In this document: one piece after another, positions 12,164-28,252 of the stretch | Layout: the number at the start of each line of letters is the position of its first letter | Position numbering within the stretch: the stretch's first letter is position 1 | Assembly (NCBI RefSeq): GCF_023159225.1 | Contig: NC_063171.1 | Span: 36,239,378 to 36,303,377, forward strand | DNA length: 64,000 nt | Direction of reading: 5' to 3' | Origin: Perognathus longimembris pacificus | Lineage: Eukaryota; Chordata; Mammalia; Rodentia; Heteromyidae | Notes under the pieces: generated by a model | Database searches by the model: none | What the model saw: only the letters and a program-made list of their open reading frames with translations | Told to the model about the DNA's origin: nothing | Made by a program: the position numbers and the translations under genes

Positions 12164-14394
12164 TCAAAACTACATTATTTTCAGCCCAAAAAGCAAGAGG
12201 ACATTTTCAAGGCAAATACTGGCACTCAGTACTATAAAAGTAGTTTTCTTTCTTCAAAGTGCTACAGAAACAAGTATTCAAAAAACTCCTGAGGCTGGTA
12301 CTGAAGTACATTAGAGGCTATACTGAAACTGTGCGGGGAAATGAAAGCACAACTTACTGAGTTTCAAATCAACCCAAACTACATAAGGTTTATACCATTT
12401 CCTGCATGGTATGTAGATCAAGCATAGCCATGGTGAACAATTTTTATCCTGTCAATCAACTAGTCATAATGCACAGCAGATAGAAATGATCTTTTCACAT
12501 CAAAATCTTGCTATCTAGCATTCTCTCCAAGCCAAAACTGATAGCAGAAGTTATCTTCTGTTTGTTTTTTACTAAATGTAGGTGTATATGCACCAAGACA
12601 TTTTTGTTCATTTTTACTTTCAGAAATTGGTGTGGTTTACCTTGGCCCTCTAGGACAGAAACATTATCTTAGTAGTTAGTGACTAAGTTTCCCCTTTTAT
12701 TAAAGCTTGACCCTGAGTTTGAGTGCTGGAATATAAACTGTGAAACTGTGAAAACACTGCAACAATACATTGGTTAGCACTGGTGTTTCTGTAATACTGT
12801 GCTTTTTCTCTTAACATAGTGCATCTGAAAGTACCTCCTATATCCCTGATAGCAAAGGAGGAAGTGGAGTTGTCTAGGGGATACCCAGGTAAGCAAAGTT
12901 TCTATCTAAAGTAAGAATTTACTCCAAAATATATGTATAAAATGTTATTTCCCCATGCCCAAGTGAAACTACAGTGTATTCAAATGCAGGTGTGCAAGCT
13001 GGGGAAATCCTCTCGGCTCTGCTTTATTAAACACAGCTTTCATCTACAGTTCTGACAATCTACAGCTCTAAATATTGTTTAGGAAATCAGCTAGGGCTTT
13101 TAAAAAAGTTAGGTGCTTTTACATTCCATTAAAATTTTCTAAAAATTGAAAGCAAAATTCACTAAATATAAAAATAAAATAGAGATGTGAATATGAAAAG
13201 CAATTTCCAGTGATAGTATTTTCACAGTAGCAAATAATTTGCAGAGTGTTTTCCTATAATACATCTAACAACCAAATCTTTATAGCACTATCATATATTT
13301 TGCCTAAATAACATTGAGATTTGCCTAAAATACAGAGGGGAAAATAATCTAACAATGAAAGCTCAAAAAAGTTAACAGAAATGCATAACTTCAAATGTAA
13401 CTAAAGAGTGTCTAACAGAGCAAAGCATGTGCACTGTTTGGGGTTTTATTTGAAGAGTGTATTCTGCTTTTAGATGAGTTACTATACTATAAAAACATAA
13501 TGGTGCTTTCTTGCGTTAAGACTGTTGTGTGGCATTAGGAATTAGAATATATCCAGCTCTGGAAAGCGGTGGGAGTTCCCTGTGTGAACAAGAAAGGTGC
13601 AAAAAATCCTAAGTGTTGTGATAAGTGCTTGACTTGTAGACCCAGTTGGAATCCTGCCCTTTGAGGTCATCTTTTAATTATTGGTCCCATGTGACCAGGG
13701 CCACAAAAAGAAAGAGACAGAGGTCTTATCTTAGTATGTTTGTCCAAAGTGAATCTAATCAGTGTATAAATTATGTTATAGTAATTTAAAGCCAAACCGT
13801 TAGTAATGAGGAGGAATCCTCATGCATTTATGTAATGCACTGCACAATGTAAGCATGGCCTCTTACATTATTTTCAATTTAAAGTAATAACCGAGATTAG
13901 TTGATAGAACTGCAGTTTTTCTCCTTTCCTTGGTCCATGGATTTCCTTAAACGATGGCACCATGTTTGTCAATGGTTCTATACCGAATGTCTCTTCTTGA
14001 GTAATATATTTTACATCCGATATAAAGAAGAGATAAGACTCCCAGTGTTAACACGATACCACCAACGAAGCTGCCAGTATCAAATTTTGATCCTTTATTT
14101 TCTTCAGAATGAACATTTGTTGCCAGAGGTCCTGGTAGACTACTGTGGGTGGTGGTCACTGAGGCAGTGGACATCTTGGTTACGTTCTGTGCAACACTTG
14201 TCGCTCTGGGCGTGGACTTCAAGGTCGTAGAAGTCACGTTTGTTGAGAGCTTTGTGGTTGCCACTTTAGGAGTCGGCTGTGGATTTCACGGTGACAAGTG
14301 TCACCTTGCTTGAGACCAGTGGAACTGAAGTTGTTGGATTCACAGTGTCATTAGATCCACTTGTGTGGTTGGAAGGCACATATGGAGTAATATT

Positions 14395-14660
14395 CCCCGC
14401 GGGGCCTGCGGCGTCCACGCTCGCCCCCAGCAGCGCCAGCAGCGCCCCCGCGAGCAGCGCGGCCCCGGCCCCTCGCGCGCGCCGAGCTTCATTGTTCCGG
14501 GCAGGACGCGGCCTCGAGAGTCCTCGGCCGCCACGGCCACGGGCGAGGCCGCTCTGCCCCTGCGAGCGACCCGCGTCCGCTTCCTCCTCACAAGACTCCC
14601 GGCCCGGGGACCCGATGACCAAGTAAGGCGCGGAGCCCGGCCGAGGGGGAGGACCACGGC
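14395..14660. promoter_or_regulatory. CpG-rich island carried by the TMEM123 retrocopy
   Basis: Very GC-rich with many CG dinucleotides in an otherwise AT-rich window. It equals the 5' UTR and start of the retrocopied mRNA. Whether it has promoter activity is unknown. Confidence 0.6.
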
Positions 14661-14677
14661 GAGAGGCCATGGAGGAG

Positions 14678-15130
14678 GTTTGTAAGGAGTTATAATTGAT
14701 GGGAAACACCAAGCCATCTTGACAAATTTATGAGTGGCTCTAAAGCCAGAACATCAGTTCACCAAAGCCAAAGGAGATGAGAAAGTGCCCGCGTGTCGCC
14801 TGTGTCGCATGTGTAGCAGCACCCCTCCCCCACAGTACCAGAACCAGAAGAGCTCATGGATGGGCATCTTTCCCCAGACCTCTCCATTAAGTTAGGGACA
14901 TGGACAGGTACTACTTTGGAAAAACCACCACCAGCTATCCTATCAGCATGTTCTGCAGATGCACCCATCAGTGCGGGAGTGGCATGACCAACCCTGGATG
15001 TAACCGCTCACATTCCAAATGGACACCAGGCCTGCTCCGGGGAGAGCTCCCATGCTTGGTACTTTAAACCAGTACTGCAGCCTGTGGTCCCAGCAGAAAA
15101 ATCCTAGGATGCTATTTTAGATCTTGTTAA
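14678..15130. other. Unassigned DNA beside the TMEM123 retrocopy
   Basis: No repeat recognised. Moderately GC-rich, with coding-like plus-strand words (KVPACRLCRMCSSTPPPQYQ) but also stops. A second pseudogene fragment is possible, not shown. Confidence 0.25.
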
Positions 15131-15132
15131 TA

Positions 15133-15210
15133 CCTCTCTCTCTCTCTCTGTCACACTCTCTCTGTCTCTCTGTCTGTCTGTCTGTCTGTCTCTGTCTGTC
15201 TCTGTCTCTG

Positions 15211-15245
<35 letters not shown>

Positions 15246-15248
15246 TTC
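15133..15248 (+). repeat. (CT)n/(CTGT)n tract
   Basis: Imperfect pyrimidine-rich repeat next to an ID-type remnant. Confidence 0.93.
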
Positions 15249-15249
15249 T

Positions 15250-15520
15250 CTTCCAGAGTACTAGGACTTTAACACAAGGCCTTGTACTTGCTAGGAAAGC
15301 ACTGTACCACTTAAGCTAGAACTCCAAATCTTTTTCTTTTTTGTTAATTGTTTCTCCAGAGCTCATGCTATTTTTCCCTGGCTGCCCTTGTACTGCAATC
15401 CTTTTACCTGAATCCCCCATGTGGTGGGGACTACATGTATGGCTTGTTTGCTGCGATGGGATCTCATTTCGCTTTTTTTTTTTTGGTCTCCTGAATAGCT
15501 ATGATTACAGGTATGAGGCA
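15250..15520 (-). mobile_element. ID-type plus B1-type SINE remnants
   Basis: aaagcactgtaccacttaag, then tcctgaatagctatgattac. Possibly a decayed B1-dID dimer. Confidence 0.4.
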
Positions 15521-16169
15521 TTCTTCTTTGCCCTTTTATTACTATTATTATTATTAGTAGTAGTAGTATTCTTTTAGCCACAGAATCCCGGGTACCAAGT
15601 CACATTCCACAGGAATAGAAAACAGTAACTTTCAGAGCACCCTCACAGGGTTACTTACCCAGTCCCACCCAGTCCCACCATTTGTCATGAAAGGATGGCT
15701 AGGCACCTTGGACTAAAAAAATAAAAACATCTGAAAGATATGCAGGAACTCCTAAAGAAATAGGGATGAGAGATCAATACCACTAGAAGATTACTGCAGC
15801 TCTCAGCCACAGGCAAGGAGAACCTCTCTTGTAATGGGTGGTGACCAAGCATGAACTCCTCAGCAAATAGAACTGTAGAGCTTCCAAATTTCTATCTACA
15901 AAATGATGTATTTACAAGGGCTTTCAGCCAATACCACAAGACAAACATATCAACAGCTGGGACCTCTAAGGCAGGCTGCCACATCATTCTGTTCTGCCAC
16001 CTTGGTCTCAGCCAACACCCCTAATGGCAGTAAGTAGAAAAGGTGGACTCATAAGATAAGTAAATAATGCCCATGTCCAGTAGGAAGTAGTATCCGAGGA
16101 AAGAGATGTACAGTCCTCCCCCCTTATACAATTATTAGGGTCTACACTCTTTGAGGGAGGAATGATTTC
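15521..16169. other. No gene seen
   Basis: Lies before the right LTR, possibly its internal sequence. Contains a short (ATT/AGT) run at 15541-15568. Confidence 0.45.
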
Positions 16170-16623
16170 TGACTTGGGCAGTTAGTTAGGAAACCTAATA
16201 ACTACAAATGATGGCTTGGATATTGATAAGGAATGATATTGTGGACTACTGACATTAATGGGCTAATTTGTAACATGCATGAAGATTTTTCTGACCTACA
16301 GCCATGTAGGCTATAAAAAAGAACAACCCCAGTCTGATCATCCAAGGCCACGAGCTTCGCTGTTTGACATGTGAGTGTGGATGACACATAAACTCTGTGT
16401 TCCAGGACTGGATACTCCTGTATCTACAGATTTCAATAAAAGCTTGAATTTTTGGGACTCTCAGAGAAGAACTCTTTTTGTAAGCTTTCCTCACTCTCCC
16501 ATTTGAAGACTGAACTTTGGGTTTGCTTTGTATTACCTCTTCTGCTTAAGTCTCTTGTAATTCTTTCTTCAATAAGAAAGGAGCTTTCTAGTTCCTGATT
16601 CCAATAATACAAACCCAGTGATA
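16170..16623 (+). mobile_element. LTR, right copy of a diverged pair
   Basis: Starts tgacttgggcagttag. Has tataaaaaag at about 16312 and caataaaag at about 16435. It is the partner of 9142-9628. An old repeat appears to be split by the pair (see findings). Confidence 0.6.
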
Positions 16624-16700
16624 GACCCAGTGTAATCATGTGGGTCCTTTAAAAGGTGAAAAGGAGATGTGATGATGGAAACCAAGTTAAATACATATAC
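16624..16700 (+). mobile_element. Right part of the same ancient repeat
   Basis: cccagtgtaatcatgtgggt, ccttt and gaaaaggagatgtgatgatg would follow the gtgggcc of 9130. Confidence 0.45.
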
Positions 16701-16735
16701 ATACAAACATATACTATATGTATGTATGTGTTACG

Positions 16736-16955
16736 GTCTTGGGGCTTGAACTCAAGGCTTAGGTGCTGTCCCTGAGCGGTTTTTGCTCAAGGCCAGCCCT
16801 GTACCAGTAAAGCCACAGCCCCACAGCTTTTTGGTTATTAATTGGAGATAAGAGTCTCAGGGACTTTTCTACTCAGGCTGGATTCAAATTGTGATCCTGA
16901 GGTTCCAAGTTCCTGAGTAGTTTGGATTAAAGGGGTGAGCCACTGGTATCTAGCT
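16736..16955 (-). mobile_element. 7SL-Geo composite SINE
   Basis: Preceded by an ATACAT/GTAT-type simple repeat. Confidence 0.8.
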
Positions 16956-17159
16956 GGTCATTTGTTTTGAGAAGAAGGGGCTATGAGCTAGGGAACATGG
17001 GCAGCCCTTAGCAGTTGTGCATGGCAAGGAAACATTTTCCTCTAGAGCTCTGAGAAGGTTTTGTTTTGAATTTTTCTGTTTAATCCATTTTTCCAGAATA
17101 AGCAAGAGGCATTGTACTACTGTGGACATCAAAGCATTTTATACATGTATGAAATTTTT

Positions 17160-17393
17160 TTTGTGCTAGTCCTGGGGCTTGAACTCAGGGCCTGAGTGCT
17201 GTCCTTGAATTTTTTTTTCCCTTGAGTAGTGCTCTCCCACTTGATCCATACCTCCACTTCTGGCTTTTCAGTAGTTAATTGGAGGTAAGAGTCTCAGAGA
17301 CTTTCCTGCCTGGGATGGCTTTGAACTGCAATCCTCTGATCTCAGCCTCTTGAGTAGCTAGGATTGTAGGCACGAACCACCAGTACCTGGCTA
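17160..17393 (-). mobile_element. 7SL-Geo composite SINE
   Basis: Short poly-T, Geo half, 7SL-type half ending caccagtacctggct. Confidence 0.82.
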
Positions 17394-17682
17394 CATATAA
17401 GATTTTTAACAGTATGGTCAGGCATGAAGACCTCACTACTACTGGAACTGGTCTAATGATTACTTTTACTAGACTGATGATTACATGAAAAGGGCTTGAA
17501 ATTTGGAAGGAACATATGGAAAGTGCCTGGGATATGACAAAGTTTTATTTCTTGACTGGGATGATAATTTCACAGGTATTTGTCTTTTGGTAATTCATTA
17601 AACTCTATGCATGTGTTCCATTATTCTCCATATGTGTGTTTATGTATGTGTATGTTTTTAAATTACTAGTTTCTTTTCTTTT

Positions 17683-17688
<6 letters not shown>

Positions 17689-17733
<45 letters not shown>

Positions 17734-17740
17734 TGTGTGT
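17689..17740 (+). repeat. (GT)n microsatellite
   Basis: Followed by a short G run, then a 7SL-Geo SINE. Confidence 0.96.
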
Positions 17741-17751
17741 TGGGGGGGGGT

Positions 17752-17985
17752 GTTGGTTGGTTTTAGGCTTGAACTAAGGTCTGGATATTGTCCCTGATCT
17801 TCTCTTTTGTTCAAGGCTAGCATTCTAACTTGAGCCACAGCTTCACTTCTGGCTTTTTGGTGGTTAACTGGACATAAGAATCTCACAGACTTTCTTTCTT
17901 GCTGGGACAGGTTTTGAACTACCATCCTCAGATCACAGCCTCCTGAGTAGCCAGGATTACAATTGTGAGCCACTGGTGCTCAGCT
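17752..17985 (-). mobile_element. 7SL-Geo composite SINE with (GT)n tail
   Basis: Follows (GT)n 17689-17740. Ends gagccactggtgctcagct. Confidence 0.82.
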
Positions 17986-18296
17986 GTAAGTTTCATTTTT
18001 GAAAACATAGTGTAAACAAGTCACATGGAGATATAGAAGCTGGGCTGGTATGAGGCATTCCAGGAGAGAGAAGCTTTCTTCTATGTGATTCTCTCTCAGT
18101 GCAGACACATACCATCAGGTTTCATTTGTCTTGAATTACCCAAATTATTTTGACATCATTATGTTAGTGATGAATCTATACAAATGCTCTACCTCTTGAA
18201 CCACGCCTCCAGCTGTTGATATGAATTTAAATATATCCAAAGAAACATTCTAACAGTTGTCCACTTCTTCTTCTTCTTTTCTTTTTCTTTTTGCAT

Positions 18297-18505
18297 TTGT
18301 ACCAAGGCTTGAACTCAGGGCCTAGAAACTGTCCCTTAGCTTTTCATTCAAGACTAGCCCTCTACCACTTGAGCCATCTGTCTGTTTTCAGCTTTCTGCT
18401 GATTAGTTGGATATAAGAGTCCCATAGACTTTCCTGCCTGGGCTACCTCTGAACTGTGATCCTCAGATCTCAGTCTCCTTAATAGCTGGGATTATACTCA
18501 GCAAC
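18297..18505 (-). mobile_element. 7SL-Geo composite SINE, slightly truncated
   Basis: Geo half then gatataagagtcccatagac and the 7SL-type half. Confidence 0.75.
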
Positions 18506-19237
18506 AAATGTAGTTTACAGCAAAGTTTTACTAGTTTGTGGCAAAATGAGAAAGTTGGCAGTATAATAGTTTAGTGTTGTTTGAAACTAAACTTATGAAA
18601 GATAAAGGTTTACAGTTATTCTGGGACAGTATCTTTTTTGTTCTTAAAGTTTCCTTTTTCTGTGAAATAATGATGGTAGATGTTGAATTTAAAACAATTA
18701 ATCAGAAGAAAAGACACAAAAATTCAAACTAGTATCAACTTTTGCTAGTCTTTTCATTTATTTTTTTCCCCTCAAAAGAACAGAGATCCATAAAATCCCC
18801 AAATCTGGGAGCAATTTTAGTAGATGAACTTTACTTTGTCCTTTACAACCTGCTAATTTCACAAATCATCACTGTATACAGAACTATTCCTGTAATAAGC
18901 AGTAGTCCCACCTCCACTAGGAATTGTGCCAGGGGAGAGTGGGGCTGGAAGCCTGGTCTGTGCTCCATGAGCTTGCCCCATAAAGGGATCAAAGCCTCCA
19001 CCCCACTTCTGGAGCCTCTCCAGAGACACCTTCCAATCTCCACTGAGTGGGTGGCTTTCAACAACTGGTGTGGTGAAGGGGTTGCTCTCGGTGAATGAGG
19101 GGACCCTGATTTCCACTCAATTCTGATTTAGGTCCCACAGATGTGTGGAATGAAAGGCAAGGGGACTTTGACTCTGCGCAAGGCTATTCTGAGGTGAGAA
19201 CAGTCAAGGCAGTGACCTTCATTTTGCTTTTCTTTAG
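18506..19237. other. ITLN 5' flank, no exon fixed
   Basis: A non-coding ITLN exon 1 and promoter would be expected near here. I cannot place them from sequence. Confidence 0.4.
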
Positions 19238-19298
19238 ATGATGGCTCAACTGGGCTTCCTGCTGTTTCTCATTGTGGCCACCAGAGGGTGCAGTGCAG
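19238..19298 (+). pseudogene. ITLN first coding exon
   Basis: Encodes MMAQLGFLLFLIVATRGCSA, a signal peptide close to that of mammalian intelectins. The acceptor tctttag directly precedes ATG. Donor gtgcgg, phase 1. Intact on its own. Confidence 0.88.
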
Positions 19299-19889
19299 GT
19301 GCGGTCCCAGGAGCCCGATTCTCCCAGGTCATTTTTAGGGTTTGAATACATTAAAATTAGTTTGTGTTGCCCTGGGATCCAGGTCTCTCCATGCACAGGC
19401 TGCCTTGAATGGAGGTTGAGTGCTAATTTCTGTCTCTTGAACTGGAAACTTGAAGGATTTACCTATAGCAGTGAGCATTGCTAAGGCATGCCTTGTCTCT
19501 AGGCCCTGTGTCTCAGTGTGGAACTGTGCCCCCTTTTTTTCCTATCGATAAATCACATTTATTATCTAAGAATGATCTAAGATTTCACTCTGGCTAGAAG
19601 ACGTTCTGTGAATGAGATAGCTCATTCCAGACCTCCCTGTGTCCAGTTAGAAGTCTTGGTTCTCCATGCTACAGAGTTCTTTTGTTATTCTGAGCATATC
19701 ATTGCTCTTCTCAATATACTAATTTCCTGTCGATTTGTGAATAACTCTCTCCAGAGGTAAGCTCTTAGGGAGAGGTTTAGTTTGGTTGAATGCCCAGTGA
19801 CTAGTACAGAAGCAAGCACAGTCGAAAGCATTGTGAGGGAGGTAGCAAAAGCCTGTGCTCAGTGCTGGCTGGGTCAGATGGGCTGTAAG

Positions 19890-20050
19890 AAGAGGATACT
19901 GGGGGGAGAGGAAGGGGGAAAGAGGGAAGATGAAAGACAAATGAGGGAGGGGGTAACAAGTTTGACAAGAAAACTACTCACTACCTTATGTCGGTAACTG
20001 TAACCCCTCTGTACATCACCTTGACAATAATTTTTTTTTAATTTTTAAAG
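19890..20050 (+). mobile_element. L1 3' UTR fragment, sense
   Basis: A G-rich purine tract (gggggagaggaagggggaaa), then taactgtaacccctctgtac and a short A/T tail. Its antisense relatives occur at 24567, 32270 and 57640. Confidence 0.55.
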
Positions 20051-20180
20051 AAGACGATACTGGATTGATTCTCAGAGCTTTCAACCCAGCAATGAGGCTC
20101 TGCCCCCATGGGGGAGTGGGCTTGGAATTAGTGGCACGGGAACACCCAGTCATGGTAATAAAACTCTGCCTGTGCTCTAG

Positions 20181-20279
20181 CTGAGGGCAATTCTGATCCT
20201 GAGGTCTGGACCTGTCCTTTCTGGTCTTCATTGCCTAGAAGCTGCAAGGAAATCAAACAGAAGCAGCCAAATGCTCCAG
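20181..20279 (+). pseudogene. ITLN second coding exon
   Basis: Encodes EGNSDPEVWTCPFWSSLPRS then CKEIKQKQPNAP; compare SLPRSCKEIK in intelectins. Acceptor ctctag, donor gtgagt, phase 1. Intact on its own. Confidence 0.88.
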
Positions 20280-20712
20280 GTGAGTGAACGAGGCAGCATT
20301 TAAAGGATCCAGTTAGGTCATCATCTCTGAGAGCTTATTGTTTTCAATTGGAAGAATTATGTTTTTGTAGTTTTTAAAATTATCTTTAAGTCATTGTACA
20401 AAGGAGTTTCCAGTTAACCAAGCAGTTTAGGAATACAGTATATCTTGATCCATCAATTAGTAAATTGCAGGGCCTACCTGTCTGTAGGGGCCTCTGAGGA
20501 CCCCTTTCTCCTCACTTCTCCAGAGGAGATGCTCAAATGTTGGGGTCTCTAGGACCCCTTCCCCCCCTATCTCCCGGGGGAATGCCTGAACCTCAATTAT
20601 GAAAGAAAGTCCGCCCTACCCCTCGTACTGGCAGAAGGAGTAAGGCGTGTCCTTACCGGACTGCTCTAAGCTGAAGTGGGATGCTGAAATCCCTTCCTCC
20701 GCCCCCCCATAA

Positions 20713-21015
20713 TGTGTCAGGAGCCGCAGGACAAAGATATGGGGAGACGGTTGGATGGTTGAATGGGTCTCCGCCGCCCAGAGGGTGGGGAGAAGGATTT
20801 ATTACGATGACAAAGGCGGAAGGGGAAGGACTTGGGGTGACTGACTGATTGGCTGACTGGGATGCCCATCAGATGATGTCATGAAACTTCCTCTGTGGGC
20901 AGGGATCACAATCCCCCAAGGGCCAACTTGTGCTCGCCCCCAGGGGCTGGGGCTTCTCTTCCTGTTAAAGGCTAAAGTCAGCTGTGGCCTCTTAAAGGCA
21001 CAGCTGTCCCCAACA
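20713..21015 (-). mobile_element. LTR (minus), about 303 bp, with adjoining internal remnant
   Basis: Minus strand begins TGTTGGGGACAGCTG and has a CCAAT box (cagccaatcag), AATAAA at about 20799 and end CACA. About 240 bp of GC-rich sequence (20470-20712) is probably adjacent internal sequence. Its 5' end is shared with 44812-45073. Confidence 0.65.
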
Positions 21016-23030
<2,015 letters not shown>

Positions 23031-23320
23031 TGAGGACTTGAGTGTGTCTGGGCCCCCAGCATGCAGGAGGGAGGGTTGGGAGGAGGGCTGTGGAAGGTAG
23101 GGTTGTAACAGAAGAGAGAAATGCATGTCTTCAATCTCAGCTTCTTCTAAATAATGTCATTAAGAATCTAGTATTGCCAGAGTACCATTGTCCACAGGAA
23201 ATAGAAGTGAATGAGCATAGCTGGCTATCTGTGCACCTGGAACCCAGAGCTGTGAGCTCAGCTGAGAGCTGCACACGTGGGTCTTTAGCCTTGTGGGTGG
23301 GTGTGGCTGGGTCAGGATAA

Positions 23321-23536
<216 letters not shown>

Positions 23537-23837
23537 TAGAGAAAAGCAGGTGTTTGAGTTTGGCTGTGAGCCGTCTCTCAATGTGCCTGTTTTCCTAACA
23601 CTAATTTGCTGGTCGTTTATCTCAGAAATTCTTTTCCAGGATAGATTAGAGAAAGACAGGGGTGGATATGCAGTATCTAGAGTGTTGGAAATGTTCAGCA
23701 AAGGAGAAATACCCTCATTTGATAGGTTTGGAAATAATCTGTGACTGAGAAAACACTGCTTTTCCTCTATGAATGGCAACAGGTGTGGGTGAGCTGTATT
23801 TGTTGTCCTTACTCAATGACTTCATTTTTCCTTGTAG

Positions 23838-24365
<528 letters not shown>

Positions 24366-24566
24366 CTATGTTTGGCAGACTATATTCCATAAAGGCTGAA
24401 CCTCTGCTGTACAATTCATAGCTCTCGTTACTTTCATTTTGCATATGAGTCTTTAAAGAAAAAGCACCAGAAATGTGTGGACAGGGGCAGAATGAACACA
24501 CTTGCTAGTTGCATCAACAAGCTCTTGGAGGTATTCTGTGGTGATCTTCTGTATTATCTAATTTCT

Positions 24567-24757
24567 TTTTTTTTCTCAAATTTTTATTATCAAACTGATG
24601 TACAGAGAGGTTACAGTTTCATACGTTGGGCATTGGATACATTTCTTGTACTGTTTGTTACCTTGTCCCTCATGCCCCCCGCCCTCCCCCCCTTTCCCTC
24701 CCCCACCCAGGTGTTCAGTTCACTTACACCAAACAGTTTGCAAGTATGTATTATCTA
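24567..24757 (-). mobile_element. L1 3' UTR fragment, antisense
   Basis: tgatgtacagagaggttaca followed by a C-rich tract is the reverse of the 19890-20050 type. It lies between ITLN exon 7 and the last exon. Confidence 0.55.
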
Positions 24758-26131
<1,374 letters not shown>

Positions 26132-26739
26132 AAGCTTTATGGTATGGGGCCCAAGATGCCTTCTCCCAACTATAGGGTCACAAAGACTGAGAAAATATCT
26201 AGGAACTAGAATGTTAATGACAGAGGAGATTATATTTATTTGTCTATTAGAGATACTGATGTAGCACAAGGAGAAAAATTAATGAACAATTGGCTTGCAG
26301 AAATTACTGTATTATTAAATCCTGAATTTTGTGTTTTCCTATTTGTAATTCACAAATTATGTATCATTTATAAACTACATGGCAGAGTATCACATTTTTT
26401 CTCAAAACATTGTTATCAATCATAAAAACCTCAGAACATAATTACTAAATCACATACTTGCTTATGCAATATAATAAAAGACACAAACGTACAAGACAAA
26501 TTTATATTTAATTGTCTTTAAATTGTAAATGGCAATTCATTAGTATATTTCCCTTGCACTTTGAGAAAGTTTTTCATTCAAACAAGATTATAGATAATAT
26601 TTAGATAGGTAGAAGTAGAAGTAATGAGTCTCATTTCGTGTTTAATAGTCACAGATTATCTACTGAATTACTGTAAGATTGGGTAGACATATAAAACCAG
26701 TTGGACCTTTTATGAAGAGTTCATCTTTTACTATTTAAA

Positions 26740-27010
26740 AATGTTTTCATTATCCTTAAGTTAGTTGTACAAAGGAATTGTCATTCAACAAAGCAGCTTA
26801 TGAATACAATGGATTTCTATCAATGTCACCCCTATTAATATTCTGACCCATCGCTCCCAATCCACCCCTTCCCTCACTTTTCTTAATTTTTATGACATGT
26901 AGTGATTTTTTTGCCATTTAAAAAAGCAGTTTATGTATACAATACATCTTGATCTGTGTCATCCTTTCAACATTTTCACCCCACCCCCATTTTTTTTTTT
27001 TACTATTTCT
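26740..27010 (-). mobile_element. L1 3'-end-like fragments, antisense
   Basis: Two similar starts (aaagcagcttatgaatacaa at 26790 and aaagcagtttatgtatacaa at 26921). A third relative, caagcagtttaggaatacag, is at 20420. Confidence 0.4.
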
Positions 27011-27020
27011 ATATTTTTTC

Positions 27021-27958
27021 TTTCCCAGTTAACCTTCCAGATTAACTGTGCCCAAAAAAGAGGCTTAGCTTTTTCTCTGGACTCCTGGAAGGTAATCTCT
27101 AAGTCTTAGAATGTCTGGCTTGCTAAGAGTGTCTTTATTTACTCTTGAGCCATGCTAGGTAATCTATACTAATGACATAGACTGAGTCACATAGCATCGT
27201 ATCACCTCTGAAGGGACTGAAGACTACGTTTAGCCATGTGGGTAGTAAGCTCATATGAATGTTACTATGTTAAAAAACTCTAGTCACCATGGCTCAGAAA
27301 CTTCTCTGGTTACCAATATTTCATGTGTAGTGTCACACAATTCTAGGACAAGTAGATGCTGCCTGCGTACCCCACTAGCAGAAGACATCAGGAAGCTCTG
27401 TGCATAGACTCTCTGCTTGGAACTCTCCCAGCCTCTGTCTTGGGGACTTAAGGCCCTCTTCCCCTACTGGTAAATGGGAACTAACTGTATATAATTTTCA
27501 GTGAATTCTGTGAGTTTAATTTTTTTTTTTTTTTTTTTACTGAACTGACTTATTTGACCATGGTCTTGGGAATCCCAATTTGCAAATCATCCCAGAGGTG
27601 AAAGGTCATGGGAACTTGTGAATTTTGCCATTGGCATTAGTAGTGGAGTTTAGTATGATGACTTCGACTCACTGTAACATGGAAAAAGCATGGCTGGGAG
27701 AAAGAATGGAAGAAAGGGCAGGGATTGAAGAGTCTTTGATTTCTAGATGGTTGCTGACTGTCACATGTTCCCATTTGAGTTCCCTGATGAATTTGCATTG
27801 GAAATGGAGCTATACAAGTCTCTAAAATTATATGGACTTTGCAGAATTTTTGGATCTTTATAACTTTTGGGCTAAGTTGCACAGAAGTCCTCCCCAATGA
27901 AGAACTTTTCAGGGAAAGATATAAACACCACAAGACCAGAGACTGTTGTGGATTAGCA

Positions 27959-27961
<3 letters not shown>
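27021..27961. other. No gene seen
   Basis: Non-coding, with a T18 run at about 27520-27538. Confidence 0.55.

Positions 27962-28007
<46 letters not shown>
27962..28007 (+). repeat. (GT)n microsatellite
   Basis: Abuts a 7SL-Geo SINE tail. Confidence 0.96.
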
Positions 28008-28010
<3 letters not shown>

Positions 28011-28011
<1 letters not shown>

Positions 28012-28252
28012 AGACCAATCCTGTGCTTGAACTCCAGACCTGGGCGTTGTCCCCGAGCTATTTTGCTCAAGACTGGTGTTCTACCATCTGAGCCAAAGCT
28101 TCACTTCTGCCTTTTAGTTTTCTTTTTTGCAGCTTATTAGAGATAATAATCTCATGGACTTTCCTGCCCAGGCTGTCTTTGAGCCTCAGTCCTCAGATCT
28201 CAGCCTTCTGAGTGGCTAAGATGACAGGTATGAGCCATCAGCACCCAACTAT
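28011..28252 (-). mobile_element. 7SL-Geo composite SINE with (GT)n tail
   Basis: Follows (GT)n 27962-28007. Confidence 0.8.

Larger units (their letters stand above)
11741..14660 (-). pseudogene. Processed retrocopy of TMEM123 (porimin)
   Basis: TMEM123 is a small mucin-like type I membrane protein. On the minus strand an intronless coding region runs from ATG at 14492-14490 to a stop at 13947. It matches the family: ALLALLGASVDAAG leader, Ser/Thr-rich stalk (TSTTLKSTPRATSVAQNVTK), then GSKFDTGSFVGGIVLTLGVL and YYSRRDIRYRTIDKH. Frameshifts break it: an extra GC pair in the GCGCGC run just after the start, and a 1-nt change near 14270. The 3' UTR continues to AATAAA (minus; 11770-11765), 14 nt before an A10 tail (T10 at 11741-11750). 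Imperfect target duplications (14 of 17 bases) lie at 11724-11740 and 14661-14677. It brings a CpG-rich 5' end of about 280 bp. Confidence 0.93.

Noticed and set aside
14279..14626. Plus-strand frames in the CpG-rich block
   Set aside because: GC-rich antisense shadow of the TMEM123 retrocopy.
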